NCBI GenBank assembly: GCA_003552325.1 | Contig: PUKM01000239.1 | Span: 1-19,444, forward strand | Direction: 5' to 3' | Source of the DNA: Natrialbaceae archaeon | GTDB taxonomy: Archaea > Halobacteriota > Halobacteria > Halobacteriales > Natrialbaceae | Length of the DNA stretch: 19,444 nucleotides | Part shown: in pieces, positions 7,999 to 15,061 of the stretch | Layout of the letters: each line of letters opens with the position of its first letter | How positions within the stretch are numbered: position 1 is the stretch's first letter | Translations under genes and position numbers: made by a program | Notes under the pieces: model-generated | Told to the model about the DNA's origin: nothing | Seen by the model: the letters and a program-made list of their open reading frames with translations, nothing else | Database searches by the model: none

Positions 7999-8432
7999 CA
8001 GGCATCACCTTCTGTGTCACCGACGATGTCTTCGGTCGACAACTGTGGGTCGTGTTCGTCCTCGAGCGTCAGCTCGGCGATATCGACGTCAGTTGCTTCC
8101 TGGGTTACTTCGACGACCACGTGCGATTTCGTCTTCGACAGTGGTCGGGTCTCTGCGATTTTGACCGTATCGCCAACCGAGAGCGGCTCGAGCACGCCCG
8201 GCACGTGTGCCGGAATGCGCGAGCGACGTTTCATTTGACGGTCGTACTTGGGGACCGTCACGTCGTACTCTCGCTCGACGACTACGGTCTTGTCCATGTC
8301 CGTCGAGACGACGGTTCCGACGAGGATCTGTCCTCGTACCGGAAGCTCGCCGTAGAACGGACACTTCTCGTAGTCGTATTCCTCCGGGTTTTCTGGTTCC
8401 GGAGGGGTGTCTACATCTAGTCCTATTGCCAT
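7998..8432 (-). CDS. rps17: Small-subunit ribosomal protein uS17 (S17) with acidic C-terminal tail
   Basis: 30S protein binding the 5' domain of 16S rRNA. The core reads CPFYGELPVRGQILVGTVVS, then TDMDKTVVVEREYDVTVPKY, then PGVLEPLSVGDTVKIAETRP and LSKTKSHVVVEV, an OB-fold as in all uS17. The product has 144 residues. After about residue 115 comes an acidic tail (DIAELTLEDEHDPQLSTEDI then VGDTEGDA) that makes it longer than a typical archaeal uS17. It overlaps the end of the RNase P gene by 10 bases and uL14 by one. A GGTGA ribosome site lies just upstream. Confidence 0.95.
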   Translation of the reverse strand: MAIGLDVDTPPEPENPEEYDYEKCPFYGELPVRGQILVGTVVSTDMDKTVVVEREYDVTVPKYDRQMKRRSRIPAHVPGVLEPLSVGDTVKIAETRPLSKTKSHVVVEVTQEATDVDIAELTLEDEHDPQLSTEDIVGDTEGDA

Positions 8433-8854
8433 GGTGAGTCACCTTTCGTTTCGGTGCGTCGGGCGGGTCGTGAGAGCAATCGCGAGCCATCGACCGTAAC
8501 GTAGGCTACATCCTCGCCAGCGGCGTGTGTGGAGACACGGCAACCGGCGGTGTCGCCGGTTCGGTCCGACGCCTCACTCGAGGCGCCGGGGTGGGTGTTG
8601 GCCAGTTTGGATGTAGTCCCCAGCGACTTCTCGTCGCCGGCGGCGTCATCTGTGATCGCGAATTCGAATACCGAGCCCGATTTTGGCACCGTCTTCACCC
8701 GACCATCACCACGAACGGCTATCGACAGCGTCTTGGCTGTCTCGAGGACGACGCGGCCCTCGATTCCAACCCGTCCTGAGTCGTCGCTGTCGACGACCCT
8801 GACGGGGAGGCCATTGAGTTCGTGTCTTGGGAGTGTTTCGGGTGTCAGTGCCAT
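8423..8854 (-). CDS. rnp1: Ribonuclease P protein component 1 (Rpp29/Pop4 family)
   Basis: Protein subunit of RNase P, the ribozyme that removes 5' leaders from pre-tRNA. The 143-residue product begins with the Sm-like-barrel strands of the Rpp29/UPF0086 family (LNGLPVRVVDSDDSGRVGIE, then GRVVLETAKTLSIAVRGDGR, then VKTVPKSGSVFEF) and ends with the conserved strand VAYVTVDGSRLLSRPARRTE. Between these, at about residues 68-113, lies a polar, low-complexity insert. Placement between uL29 and uS17 is the usual archaeal arrangement and supports the call. It overlaps uS17 by 10 bases. Confidence 0.93.
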   Translation of the reverse strand: MALTPETLPRHELNGLPVRVVDSDDSGRVGIEGRVVLETAKTLSIAVRGDGRVKTVPKSGSVFEFAITDDAAGDEKSLGTTSKLANTHPGASSEASDRTGDTAGCRVSTHAAGEDVAYVTVDGSRLLSRPARRTETKGDSPWQ

Positions 8855-8861
8855 TGGTTCC

Positions 8862-9080
8862 TTATTCGTCGTCGTTGTCGAGATCGCCTTCCTCGCGCTG
8901 CACGGTTTTCACTCGTGCAATCGTCCGCTTGAGCTCGCCGATTTCGCCCGGGTTCTCCGGGGCACCACCGGCGGCCAGGACGGCGTTGTTGTTGAGCAAC
9001 TCCGTCTCGAGGTCCTCGAGTTCGGCCTGTCGTTCTGCTGGCGTCATGTCACGGATCTCTTCGACGTGCAAAATCGCCAT
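8862..9080 (-). CDS. rpl29: Large-subunit ribosomal protein uL29 (L29)
   Basis: Small two-helix 50S protein at the tunnel exit, where signal recognition particle and chaperones dock. The 72-residue product reads MAILHVEEIRDMTPAERQAE, then LEDLETELLNNNAVLAAGGA, then GEIGELKRTIARVKTVQREE. The second and third segments carry the family's helical pattern and the R(T/R)IARVKT motif. The start overlaps the uS3 stop (TGATG). A strong GGAGGTGA ribosome site lies inside the last codons of uS3. Confidence 0.95.
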   Translation of the reverse strand: MAILHVEEIRDMTPAERQAELEDLETELLNNNAVLAAGGAPENPGEIGELKRTIARVKTVQREEGDLDNDDE

Positions 9081-10048
9081 CAGTCCTCACCTCCCTCGGA
9101 GTCGTCCTCGGCTTCCATCTCTGCGACGAGGTCTTCGGCTTCGGCTTCGATCTCCTCGTCGAGTTCGTCGAGGTCTTCCTCGTCTTCATCATCGTCATCG
9201 ACAGCTGCCTCGGACGGACCAGCATCGGTTGCCTCCTCGTCAGGGACTTCCGCTTCGATGACTTCTTCGACGACCTCTTCGTCGATTTCGGGCTCGGCGT
9301 CGTCAGTGACAGACGCCGGTTCCTCGCCCGCTTCGTCTACATCCGCTTCGGCTTCGGCCTCGAGATCCTCCTCGGGTTCACCCTCGAGCAGTTCCTCGAC
9401 GCCAGCGGCCTCGTTTGCCTCGACGGCATCCGGGACGACCTCTGCGGGATCCATGTCCTCGTGGATACGGAAGTCGTCGGGGAGTTCCGCTCCCGGTGGG
9501 ATGATCTTGACCGTCACACCGATGGTGCCGAGTTTCATGACGGCAACGCCCTGTCCGGTGTCGACGATTTCCTCTGCGGGTTCTCCGTTGTGCTTGATGT
9601 AGCCACGGTTGAACTTCTCGACACGCGACCGGGCACCGGTGACCTTCCCGGCGAGGACGATCTCGGCACCGAGGGCGCCGGCGTCCATGATCCGATCGAT
9701 GGTCGTGTGACCCGCTTTCCGGAAGTACCAGCCACGCTCGAGCGCGTTGGCCAGTCGGTCCGCGACGATCCGTGCGTTCAGGTCGGGTTCGTCGACCTCT
9801 TGGACGTCGATCTGTGGATCATCGAGGTTGAACTTCTCCTCGAGTGCCGTCGTGACCTTCCGAATGTTCTCACCGCCTTTGCCGATGACCATCCCTGGCT
9901 TTTCGGCCTTGAGAACGATCTGGGTGCCCATCGGCGTCTTGGCGACGTCCATACCACCGTAGCCTGCGCGACCGAGTTCTTCCGCGAAGAACTCGTCAAT
10001 CTGTGACCGCTGCAGGCCGTTTCTGATGAATTCGTGTTCGTCTGCCAT
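9080..10048 (-). CDS. rps3: Small-subunit ribosomal protein uS3 (S3) with long acidic tail
   Basis: 30S protein at the mRNA entry tunnel. The N-terminal KH domain contains the GxxG loop in KPGMVIGKGGENIRKVTTAL (near residue 55). The C-terminal S3 domain contains RKAGHTTIDRIMDAGALGAE and GKVTGARSRVEKFNRGYIKH. From about residue 198 onward the 322-residue protein is an acidic tail of more than 100 residues, mostly Glu, Asp, Ala and Val. This is a known haloarchaeal feature but is long here. A GGAGGGTGA ribosome site lies in the end of uL22, whose stop overlaps this start. Confidence 0.97.
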   Translation of the reverse strand: MADEHEFIRNGLQRSQIDEFFAEELGRAGYGGMDVAKTPMGTQIVLKAEKPGMVIGKGGENIRKVTTALEEKFNLDDPQIDVQEVDEPDLNARIVADRLANALERGWYFRKAGHTTIDRIMDAGALGAEIVLAGKVTGARSRVEKFNRGYIKHNGEPAEEIVDTGQGVAVMKLGTIGVTVKIIPPGAELPDDFRIHEDMDPAEVVPDAVEANEAAGVEELLEGEPEEDLEAEAEADVDEAGEEPASVTDDAEPEIDEEVVEEVIEAEVPDEEATDAGPSEAAVDDDDEDEEDLDELDEEIEAEAEDLVAEMEAEDDSEGGED

Positions 10049-10533
10049 TAGTTGTCACCCTCCTCGTCGGCGCCGTCTTCGGTCTGTGCGACCACGATTT
10101 CGACGTCGACCTGTGGGGTATTCCACGCGGACGCACGGCCCATCGCTCGGGGCTTGCGGCCGATTGCCTCGCCAACTTTGTGCGCGGCACAATGGGCGAT
10201 CTCCATCGATCCGCCGTCGAATCCCTGGTGCTCGGCGTTCGCCGCAACGTTCTCGAGCAACTCGAGGAACGCCTTGCTCGCCTTCTCTGGGTAGCGACCG
10301 GCGTCCCAGCCGTCGATATCGGAACGGTGGCCAACACCGGAGTTGTGCGAGCGGAACGGGACCGAGCGCTCGCCGTCGATGACTGCCTCGAGGTACTCGA
10401 CGGCATCGTCGACGGTTCGACCCTTGATCTCGCGGGCGATCTCTTTGCTGTGCTTGTGGCTCATGTGACGCTCCCGAAGCATCGCTTTCGCGGTCGTTTC
10501 GGGGTCGGCGTCGACTGAGTAGTTGATTCCCAT
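10048..10533 (-). CDS. rpl22: Large-subunit ribosomal protein uL22 (L22)
   Basis: 50S protein lining the peptide exit tunnel. The 161-residue product starts MGINYSVDADPETTAKAMLR. It shows the archaeal uL22 core ERHMSHKHSKEIAREIKGRT and VPFRSHNSGVGHRSDIDGWD, then the tunnel beta-hairpin region GRKPRAMGRASAWNTPQVDV. The C-terminus is acidic. It begins 7 bases after uS19 and ends overlapping the uS3 start by one base. Confidence 0.97.
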   Translation of the reverse strand: MGINYSVDADPETTAKAMLRERHMSHKHSKEIAREIKGRTVDDAVEYLEAVIDGERSVPFRSHNSGVGHRSDIDGWDAGRYPEKASKAFLELLENVAANAEHQGFDGGSMEIAHCAAHKVGEAIGRKPRAMGRASAWNTPQVDVEIVVAQTEDGADEEGDN

Positions 10534-10540
10534 GCGATGA

Positions 10541-10966
10541 TCACTTGAGTGGGACGAATTTCGACGAACGGGTCGCCCCGATACCGGCCTGTCCGTGGGT
10601 CACGGAGTTCCGGGTGAGCTGGAACTCACCGAGGTAATGACCGATCATTTCGGGTTCGACGCGTACGCGCTCGAACTCCTGTCCGTTGTAGACGGCGAAC
10701 GTCAGGCCAACGAACTCTGGGATGATCGGCATGTTCCGGAGGTGCGTCCGGATCGGCGAGTTAGCCGTCTCCTGTTCGTCTTTCTCACGGGCTTTCTCGA
10801 GCAGTTTCTCCTGCTCGACAGACAGCCCGCGTACGATACTTCGGCGCTGACGTGCCGGCAGCAAGTCAGCAACCTCCTCGAGCTCCAGATCCTGAAGCTC
10901 CTCGAGCGTGTGACCGCGGTAGGTGAACTCCTCACCCTCGCGGCCGGTGCGGTATTCCGAACTCAT
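10541..10966 (-). CDS. rps19: Small-subunit ribosomal protein uS19 (S19)
   Basis: 30S head protein that contacts the tRNA-bearing A site. The 141-residue archaeal form carries an N-terminal helical extension (FTYRGHTLEELQDLELEEVA, then LLPARQRRSIVRGLSVEQEK) of the kind shared with eukaryotic S15/uS19. The conserved core follows: RTHLRNMPIIPEFVGLTFAV, then EPEMIGHYLGEFQLTRNSVT, then HGQAGIGATRSSKFVPLK. The start overlaps the uL2 stop (ATGA). Confidence 0.97.
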   Translation of the reverse strand: MSSEYRTGREGEEFTYRGHTLEELQDLELEEVADLLPARQRRSIVRGLSVEQEKLLEKAREKDEQETANSPIRTHLRNMPIIPEFVGLTFAVYNGQEFERVRVEPEMIGHYLGEFQLTRNSVTHGQAGIGATRSSKFVPLK

Positions 10967-11685
10967 TTATTTCCACCTCGACCGGTGCGTCGAGAGGCGA
11001 TGTCACCGACTTTCCGTCCCGGCGGGGCGTCCTTGGAGACGGATTTTGGGCGACCGGGGTGTTGACGGCCACCGCCACCGAACGGGTGGTCGACGGCGTT
11101 CATCGCGACCCCACGAACGCGCGGCCACTTGATCCCGCGGGCGCGCATCTTGTGGTATTTCTTTCCTGCCTTGACGAACGGCTTCTCCGTGCGGCCGCCA
11201 CCGGCGACGACGCCGATGGTAGCACGACACTGTGGGTCGAGCCGTTTGACTTCGCCACTTGGCAACTGGACGACCGCGGCGTTGCGGTCGTGGGTGATCA
11301 GGTCTGCGTTGACACCCGAGGCACGGGCGAACTTGCCGCCGTCGCCTGGCTTTGCCTCGACGTTACAGACGGGGATCCCTTCGGGAATCTCCGCGAGTGG
11401 GAGGGTGTTCCCGGCTTTGATTTCGGCACTGACACCGACCTGGATCTCCTCGCCGACAGCGACGCCCTCGGGAACGAGGATCAGTCGCTGGTCGCCGTCT
11501 TCGAACTCGACAGCCGCAATGGGTGCCGAGCGAGCCGGGTCGTGTTCGATGCTGACCACTTCACCCGAGATGACGTCGCTGTCTTCGGCTTTGCGGTGGT
11601 CGAGCTTTGCCTTGTATCGGTGCGATGGGGCACGGAACGTCGGGGAACCGCGACCACGTCGCTGTCCAAAGATTCGGCGTCCCAT
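10963..11685 (-). CDS. rpl2: Large-subunit ribosomal protein uL2 (L2)
   Basis: 50S protein needed for subunit association and the peptidyl-transferase environment. The 240-residue product opens MGRRIFGQRRGRGSPTFRAP. It contains two beta-barrel RNA-binding regions (GEVVSIEHDPARSAPIAAVE; ARASGVNADLITHDRNAAVV). The C-terminal KMRARGIKWPRVRGVAMNAV, VDHPFGGGGRQHPGRPKSVS and GRKVGDIASRRTGRGGNK are the normal archaeal uL2 signature. The bacterial DHPHGGGE motif reads DHPFGGGG here, as in other haloarchaea. It abuts the uL23 stop directly. Confidence 0.98.
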   Translation of the reverse strand: MGRRIFGQRRGRGSPTFRAPSHRYKAKLDHRKAEDSDVISGEVVSIEHDPARSAPIAAVEFEDGDQRLILVPEGVAVGEEIQVGVSAEIKAGNTLPLAEIPEGIPVCNVEAKPGDGGKFARASGVNADLITHDRNAAVVQLPSGEVKRLDPQCRATIGVVAGGGRTEKPFVKAGKKYHKMRARGIKWPRVRGVAMNAVDHPFGGGGRQHPGRPKSVSKDAPPGRKVGDIASRRTGRGGNK

Positions 11686-11940
11686 TTAGAACACCCCGAT
11701 TCTCGAGGCGACTTCCTGGGCATCGTCGTCCTCGCCCAGGGTCACCGTTGCTTTCTTTTTGCCCGTCATCGTGATCTGTGTGTTGACGCTCGCGACCTCG
11801 ACGTCGAAGCGGTCTTCGACTTCGTCGCGAATCTCCGGTTTACTGGCGTCGACGTTCACGAGGAACTGGAGCTTGTTTTCGAAGTCCATGTCGTTCATGG
11901 CTTTCTCGGTCACGAGTGGGTGCTCGATGATGGAACTCAT
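11686..11940 (-). CDS. rpl23: Large-subunit ribosomal protein uL23 (L23)
   Basis: Small 50S protein at the tunnel exit, a main docking site for signal recognition particle. The 84-residue product shows the family pattern: SIIEHPLVTEKAMNDMDFEN, then KLQFLVNVDASKPEIRDEVE, then VEVASVNTQITMTGKKKATV. The length is normal for archaea. The start overlaps the uL4 stop (ATGA), and uL2 begins at the next base after its stop. Confidence 0.97.
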   Translation of the reverse strand: MSSIIEHPLVTEKAMNDMDFENKLQFLVNVDASKPEIRDEVEDRFDVEVASVNTQITMTGKKKATVTLGEDDDAQEVASRIGVF

Positions 11941-12689
11941 CGGTCGGCCACCTCCTCGAGGGCGCTCTCAGTCCAGATCGTCAGTCGGCCGGGCTGGGTG
12001 CCCGGCGCGAGGTCCTCGGCGTTGACGTCGCTCGCAGTTGCCACGTCGGCACCAGCGAGGTTGCGGGCGGCACGCGATGGGCCGCTCTCGCTCGAGGTCA
12101 CGAAGAGGATCGATTTGGGCGTCTTGCGTTTTCGGCCGCGCAGTTTGCCCTGCCCGGCGCGGATGCTTCGACCCTCGTCGGCACGTTCGATATCGGCGTC
12201 GACACCGACGGCCTCGAGGAAGGAGACGACCTCCTTCGTCTTCACGAGGTCTTCGAACTCGTCACTGACGACCAGTGGGAGTTCGGTGTCCTCGTCGAAG
12301 GCGTGACCGCGTTCGGCGACGAGTTCTGCGTCCGTCGTCGCGGCGATCGCACTTCGCGTGGCCAGTTTACGCTCTTTCTTGTTGATCGATTCGCCCTGTT
12401 CTTTCTCGGCCTTTGGCGGGTGGGCCTTGCGCCCTTTGACCGTCTGTGGAACGCGTCGGCCGCGTCCGTTCTGACGGGGGACGTGTGCCATCCCGCGACC
12501 GCTCCCGAACGATTCGGCGGGCGTTCGCATCCCGGCGAATTCGTCGGCGCCGTAGGCCTGTTTCCGGTTTGCCTGGGACGCGCGTACGGCTCGAGCGATG
12601 AGATCCGGGCGGTAGCTGGTCTCGAAGACCGCCGGGAGCTCGACCTCGCCCGCGTCGTCGCCGTCCAGGTTTCGTACTGTTGCGTGCAT
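11937..12689 (-). CDS. rpl4: Large-subunit ribosomal protein uL4 (L4, archaeal L4/L1e type)
   Basis: 50S protein whose extended loop lines the exit tunnel. The 250-residue product starts MHATVRNLDGDDAGEVELPA. The segment VFETSYRPDLIARAVRASQA is the archaeal/eukaryotic L4 signature, and the tunnel loop AESFGSGRGMAHVPRQNGRG and RRVPQTVKGRKAHPPKAEKE is intact. The C-terminal domain contains KSILFVTSSESGPSRAARNL. It begins 6 bases after uL3 and overlaps uL23 by ATGA. Confidence 0.97.
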   Translation of the reverse strand: MHATVRNLDGDDAGEVELPAVFETSYRPDLIARAVRASQANRKQAYGADEFAGMRTPAESFGSGRGMAHVPRQNGRGRRVPQTVKGRKAHPPKAEKEQGESINKKERKLATRSAIAATTDAELVAERGHAFDEDTELPLVVSDEFEDLVKTKEVVSFLEAVGVDADIERADEGRSIRAGQGKLRGRKRKTPKSILFVTSSESGPSRAARNLAGADVATASDVNAEDLAPGTQPGRLTIWTESALEEVADR

Positions 12690-12695
12690 ACTGTA

Positions 12696-13715
12696 TCAGC
12701 CCTGGTTGGATGCGGTGGAGACGTAGCGCACCTCGGGATCGAGACGCGGCTGGTCTCCGGGTCGGATCGCCGGGCGGAAACGCACGAGGCGTTTGTTCGG
12801 CCCGGGCAACGAGCCTTTGATCAACGCGTGCGGGCCGTCGACTTCGCCGTAGTTGACGAAGCCGCCGTCGACCGACGCGTCGTCGCCGTCGCCGATATCG
12901 ACGAGGCGCTTGTTCAGTTCCGTCCGCTGGTGGTAGCCGGTCTGGCCCTGTTGTGGGACCGTCGACCGAACCCGCGAGGGGTTCCACGGACCGAGGTTCC
13001 CGATACGGCGGCGCCATCCCTGCCGGGCGTGTTTGCCCTTGCGCTTCTGGACGCCCCATCGTTTGACGGGACCCTGGGTTCCTTTCCCTTTCGTGACGCC
13101 GCTTGCGTCGACGTACTCGCCGGCACGGAACACGTCGTTCATGACGTGCTCGCCGCCGTCCTCGAGTAACTCGAGTGCAAACTCGACGCGTTCGGCGACG
13201 GAGCCGCCGCCGACACGCGTTTCCATCACGTCGGGTTTCTTTTTGGGGACCGAGGGGACGCTGCCGGGAACGGTGTGGGTAATGACCCGCACGTCGTCGA
13301 CGCGGCCGTCCTCGAGGAGGGCATGAAGCTCCTCCTCGGCGGCGTCAGCGTCGTACTCGTCGCCGGGGACGTCGAGGACACGGTCGAGTTCGTCGACGAA
13401 CTCGGTGGTCCAGACCTCGGTGATCGGTTGCTGTCCATACGGTGTGTGTTCGTACGCACGCAGGGCGACGGCGCGCATTGGCGGCGTCTCCACGATGGTA
13501 ACGGGAACGGTCTGTTCCATTCCCTCGGTCGGCGAGTTTGCGGTATCGTCGACCATTACCACGTGGGTCATGCCGGCTTTGTAGCCCGCGAAGCCCTGGA
13601 GCGATGGCTGTCCGTCGTCGTCCGGCCACGAGGAGAATCGAGGGACCTCGCTGGTCGCCCGTTTCCGTGGGCCGAACCCGAGTGAGCCTTTGCGTGGTGC
13701 ATTAGGTTGTGGCAT
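12696..13715 (-). CDS. rpl3: Large-subunit ribosomal protein uL3 (L3)
   Basis: 50S protein reaching the peptidyl-transferase centre and an early assembly factor. The 339-residue archaeal form starts MPQPNAPRKGSLGFGPRKRA. It has PSLQGFAGYKAGMTHVVMVD and the diagnostic GKGTQGPVKRWGVQKRKGKH, followed by GNLGPWNPSRVRSTVPQQGQ. Its end PGPNKRLVRFRPAIRPGDQP is also typical. It is the first ribosomal gene of the cluster and begins 4 bases after the methyltransferase stop, so it probably shares its promoter. Confidence 0.97.
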   Translation of the reverse strand: MPQPNAPRKGSLGFGPRKRATSEVPRFSSWPDDDGQPSLQGFAGYKAGMTHVVMVDDTANSPTEGMEQTVPVTIVETPPMRAVALRAYEHTPYGQQPITEVWTTEFVDELDRVLDVPGDEYDADAAEEELHALLEDGRVDDVRVITHTVPGSVPSVPKKKPDVMETRVGGGSVAERVEFALELLEDGGEHVMNDVFRAGEYVDASGVTKGKGTQGPVKRWGVQKRKGKHARQGWRRRIGNLGPWNPSRVRSTVPQQGQTGYHQRTELNKRLVDIGDGDDASVDGGFVNYGEVDGPHALIKGSLPGPNKRLVRFRPAIRPGDQPRLDPEVRYVSTASNQG

Positions 13716-13719
13716 TCTA

Positions 13720-14598
13720 TCACGCTCTCAGTGAGAGGGGAGCGAGCGTGGCGAACAGTGCTTCTTCCGTTCGCACGACGTCGCTTCCCTGATGCGGAAC
13801 CGTATTGAGCCAGAGGTCGAACCCCGTTTCCGTTCGCAGATCGCTGGGTTCGACGTTTGCGTCGGCCTCGACACCGTAGGCGGCCTCGATAGCCTCCCGG
13901 TCGATTTCGAGGATTTCCGGCAGCCCTCGTTCGGGGGCACCGAAGGCGACGGTCATCCCGTCCCGTTCGATGTCCCCGGCTAGCGTCTCGAGCCGTCCCA
14001 CGGTGAGCGGATCACCGTAGCGAGAAGCGGCGATACGAACGCCAGCGTCCTCACGGCCGAGTGCTGCCGAGAGGTCCGTCCGCTCGACGGTAAATCCCGG
14101 TGGGGATTCGTCGACGAGTTTCGCCCGGACCGGTCGTCGCGAAGAGATCCTGACGGTCACGCGCTCGCCCTCAGCGACCTCCATTCCGGGAGGTGTGTTG
14201 AGAGCGATTGGGTGTTGCAAGCCGCAATTGACCCGGACGCGCCCTTCAGGTCCGACCTCGGTCACGATTCCTTGTCTTGACGACCCCGAACCGTCCGATT
14301 CGGAGCCGGTCTGTGACGGGGCACGGAGCGGCGGTAAGACGCCCACGGCCTCCAGTTCGTTCCGTTTGCCCCATGCCTCCTTTCGAAGGTACGGTGGCGT
14401 TGCGGCGTACCGCAATACGGTTTCGACGAACCCATCGCCAAATCGACCGGTCTCGCCTTCCCCGTCGGGGTAGACGATCAGGCGGTCGACCCGGAAAATC
14501 ATCGCCGCGCGGGCGATGTACCCGAGTTTGCGAGTTGCCTCGCGTTTGTCCTCGGCTTCCCGGCTGAGTGACGACGGCACGAGTACGCTTGTGGTCAT
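13720..14598 (-). CDS. SPOUT-type RNA methyltransferase (archaeal COG2106 / DUF171-like family)
   Basis: Predicted S-adenosylmethionine-dependent RNA methyltransferase of the alpha/beta-knot superfamily. I choose the ATG at 14598 (MTTSVLVPSSLSREAEDKRE, 292 residues) over an upstream in-frame start at 14649. The shorter form starts at the conserved strand, and the upstream codons lie in the promoter region. The N-terminal half has KLGYIARAAMIFRVDRLIVY and an inserted OB-like segment at about residues 95-160. The C-terminal knot shows VAFGAPERGLPEIL (SAM-binding loop) and NTVPHQGSDVVRTEEALFAT (knot end). The gene commonly heads the archaeal uL3 operon. The exact RNA target is not deducible here. 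Confidence 0.85.
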   Translation of the reverse strand: MTTSVLVPSSLSREAEDKREATRKLGYIARAAMIFRVDRLIVYPDGEGETGRFGDGFVETVLRYAATPPYLRKEAWGKRNELEAVGVLPPLRAPSQTGSESDGSGSSRQGIVTEVGPEGRVRVNCGLQHPIALNTPPGMEVAEGERVTVRISSRRPVRAKLVDESPPGFTVERTDLSAALGREDAGVRIAASRYGDPLTVGRLETLAGDIERDGMTVAFGAPERGLPEILEIDREAIEAAYGVEADANVEPSDLRTETGFDLWLNTVPHQGSDVVRTEEALFATLAPLSLRA

Positions 14599-14639
14599 AC
14601 CGCGACTTCGGCGCCTCGTCACTAGACTGTAGCGCTTTG

Positions 14640-14660
14640 TTACCAACAAGGTGGTAAAAG
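14640..14660 (-). promoter_or_regulatory. Candidate promoter of the ribosomal cluster with overlapping inverted repeat
   Basis: On the minus strand CTTTTACC (14660-14653) resembles an archaeal TATA box and lies about 55-60 bases ahead of the methyltransferase ATG. That would give a short leader of roughly 30 bases. A perfect inverted repeat, TTACCA (14640-14645) and TGGTAA (14652-14657) with a 6-base spacer, overlaps it and could be an operator. Both calls rest on sequence appearance only. Confidence 0.4.
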
Positions 14661-14681
14661 GATGCCGGATTGGATTCCCGG

Positions 14682-14698
14682 CTGTGAGGCGTTCACAG
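14682..14698. repeat. Inverted repeat CTGTGA-N5-TCACAG
   Basis: Perfect 6-bp arms at 14682-14687 and 14693-14698, about 25 bases beyond the candidate TATA element on the upstream side. It could be a regulator site or an RNA hairpin if a longer leader is transcribed. No function is known to me. Confidence 0.4.
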
Positions 14699-14820
14699 GG
14701 CTCGAAACGTGGTAATCCGACACACAGTCACTCGAGCGGGACTCACATGCTGTCAATACACTTGAAACGAGAGATAGCATCCGGTGCTCGTGTCGGAGAG
14801 TGGGTGTCGGTGATGAAAGA

Positions 14821-14839
14821 CCAGCCACTGCAAGGCTGG
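14821..14839. other. Short perfect hairpin CCAGCC / GGCTGG
   Basis: Arms 14821-14826 and 14834-14839 enclose a 7-base loop. The bases right after the stem (14841-14848) read ATTGAAGC, the same as the 3' end of many haloarchaeal CRISPR repeats as I recall them. No second copy was seen in the window, so no array is called. Confidence 0.35.
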
Positions 14840-14933
14840 AATTGAAGCGGTGGATGGAGGCTCGAGCGGAATTGGCAGAAACCGTGGGCGGGCGTATGTT
14901 TCATCGTGTCGGAGGCGGCCCGATTCGCAACCC

Positions 14934-14941
14934 TTATACAT
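14934..14941 (+). promoter_or_regulatory. TATA box of tRNA-Gly
   Basis: TTATACAT lies about 35 bases upstream of the mature tRNA 5' end, which is right for an archaeal promoter with a leader of several bases. The complementary strand of the same site (GTATAAGG) is also TATA-like and could fire toward the ribosomal cluster. Confidence 0.6.
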
Positions 14942-14971
14942 ACCTCGGGGTGTACGTTTAGTTGTAACCGG

Positions 14972-15042
14972 GCGCTGGTAGTGTAGTGGTATCACGTGAC
15001 CTTGCCATGGTCACAACCTGGGTTCAAATCCCAGCCAGCGCA
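14972..15042 (+). tRNA. tRNA-Gly (anticodon GCC)
   Basis: A 71-base cloverleaf. The acceptor arm is GCGCTGG (14972-14978) with CCAGCGC (15035-15041) and discriminator A at 15042. The anticodon stem TGACC/GGTCA carries the 7-base loop TTGCCAT, with anticodon GCC at 15004-15006. The T arm CTGGG/CCCAG carries the loop TTCAAAT. No CCA is encoded. The gene is intact. Its 3' end faces the integrase gene that starts 190 bases downstream, which makes it the likely integration target. Confidence 0.95.
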
Positions 15043-15061
15043 CTCACAGTCCTTCTCCGCT

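Larger units (their letters stand above)
14599..14971. other. Non-coding spacer between ribosomal cluster and tRNA-Gly
   Basis: About 370 bases with no convincing gene. The short open frames here lack any recognisable start context or protein character. It holds a TATA-like element with an overlapping inverted repeat near 14640-14660, an inverted repeat at 14682-14698, a 6-bp hairpin at 14821-14839 and the tRNA promoter near 14934. GTGGTAA occurs twice (14651-14657 and 14709-14715). Confidence 0.7.

Noticed and set aside
11040..11110. Histidine of the bacterial uL2 DHPHGGGE motif replaced by phenylalanine
   Set aside because: As far as I know this is the usual haloarchaeal sequence and not a defect.
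14599..14649. Longer N-terminus for the SPOUT methyltransferase
   Set aside because: The extra 17 residues are Arg- and Thr-rich and overlap the likely promoter; the family N-terminus matches the start at 14598.
14651..14845. A 64-codon plus-strand open frame in the spacer
   Set aside because: It lacks a ribosome site and promoter and has no protein character, and it covers regulatory repeats.
14810..14850. Box C/D guide RNA suggested by GTGATGA at 14810-14816
   Set aside because: No CTGA D box was found at a fitting distance downstream.
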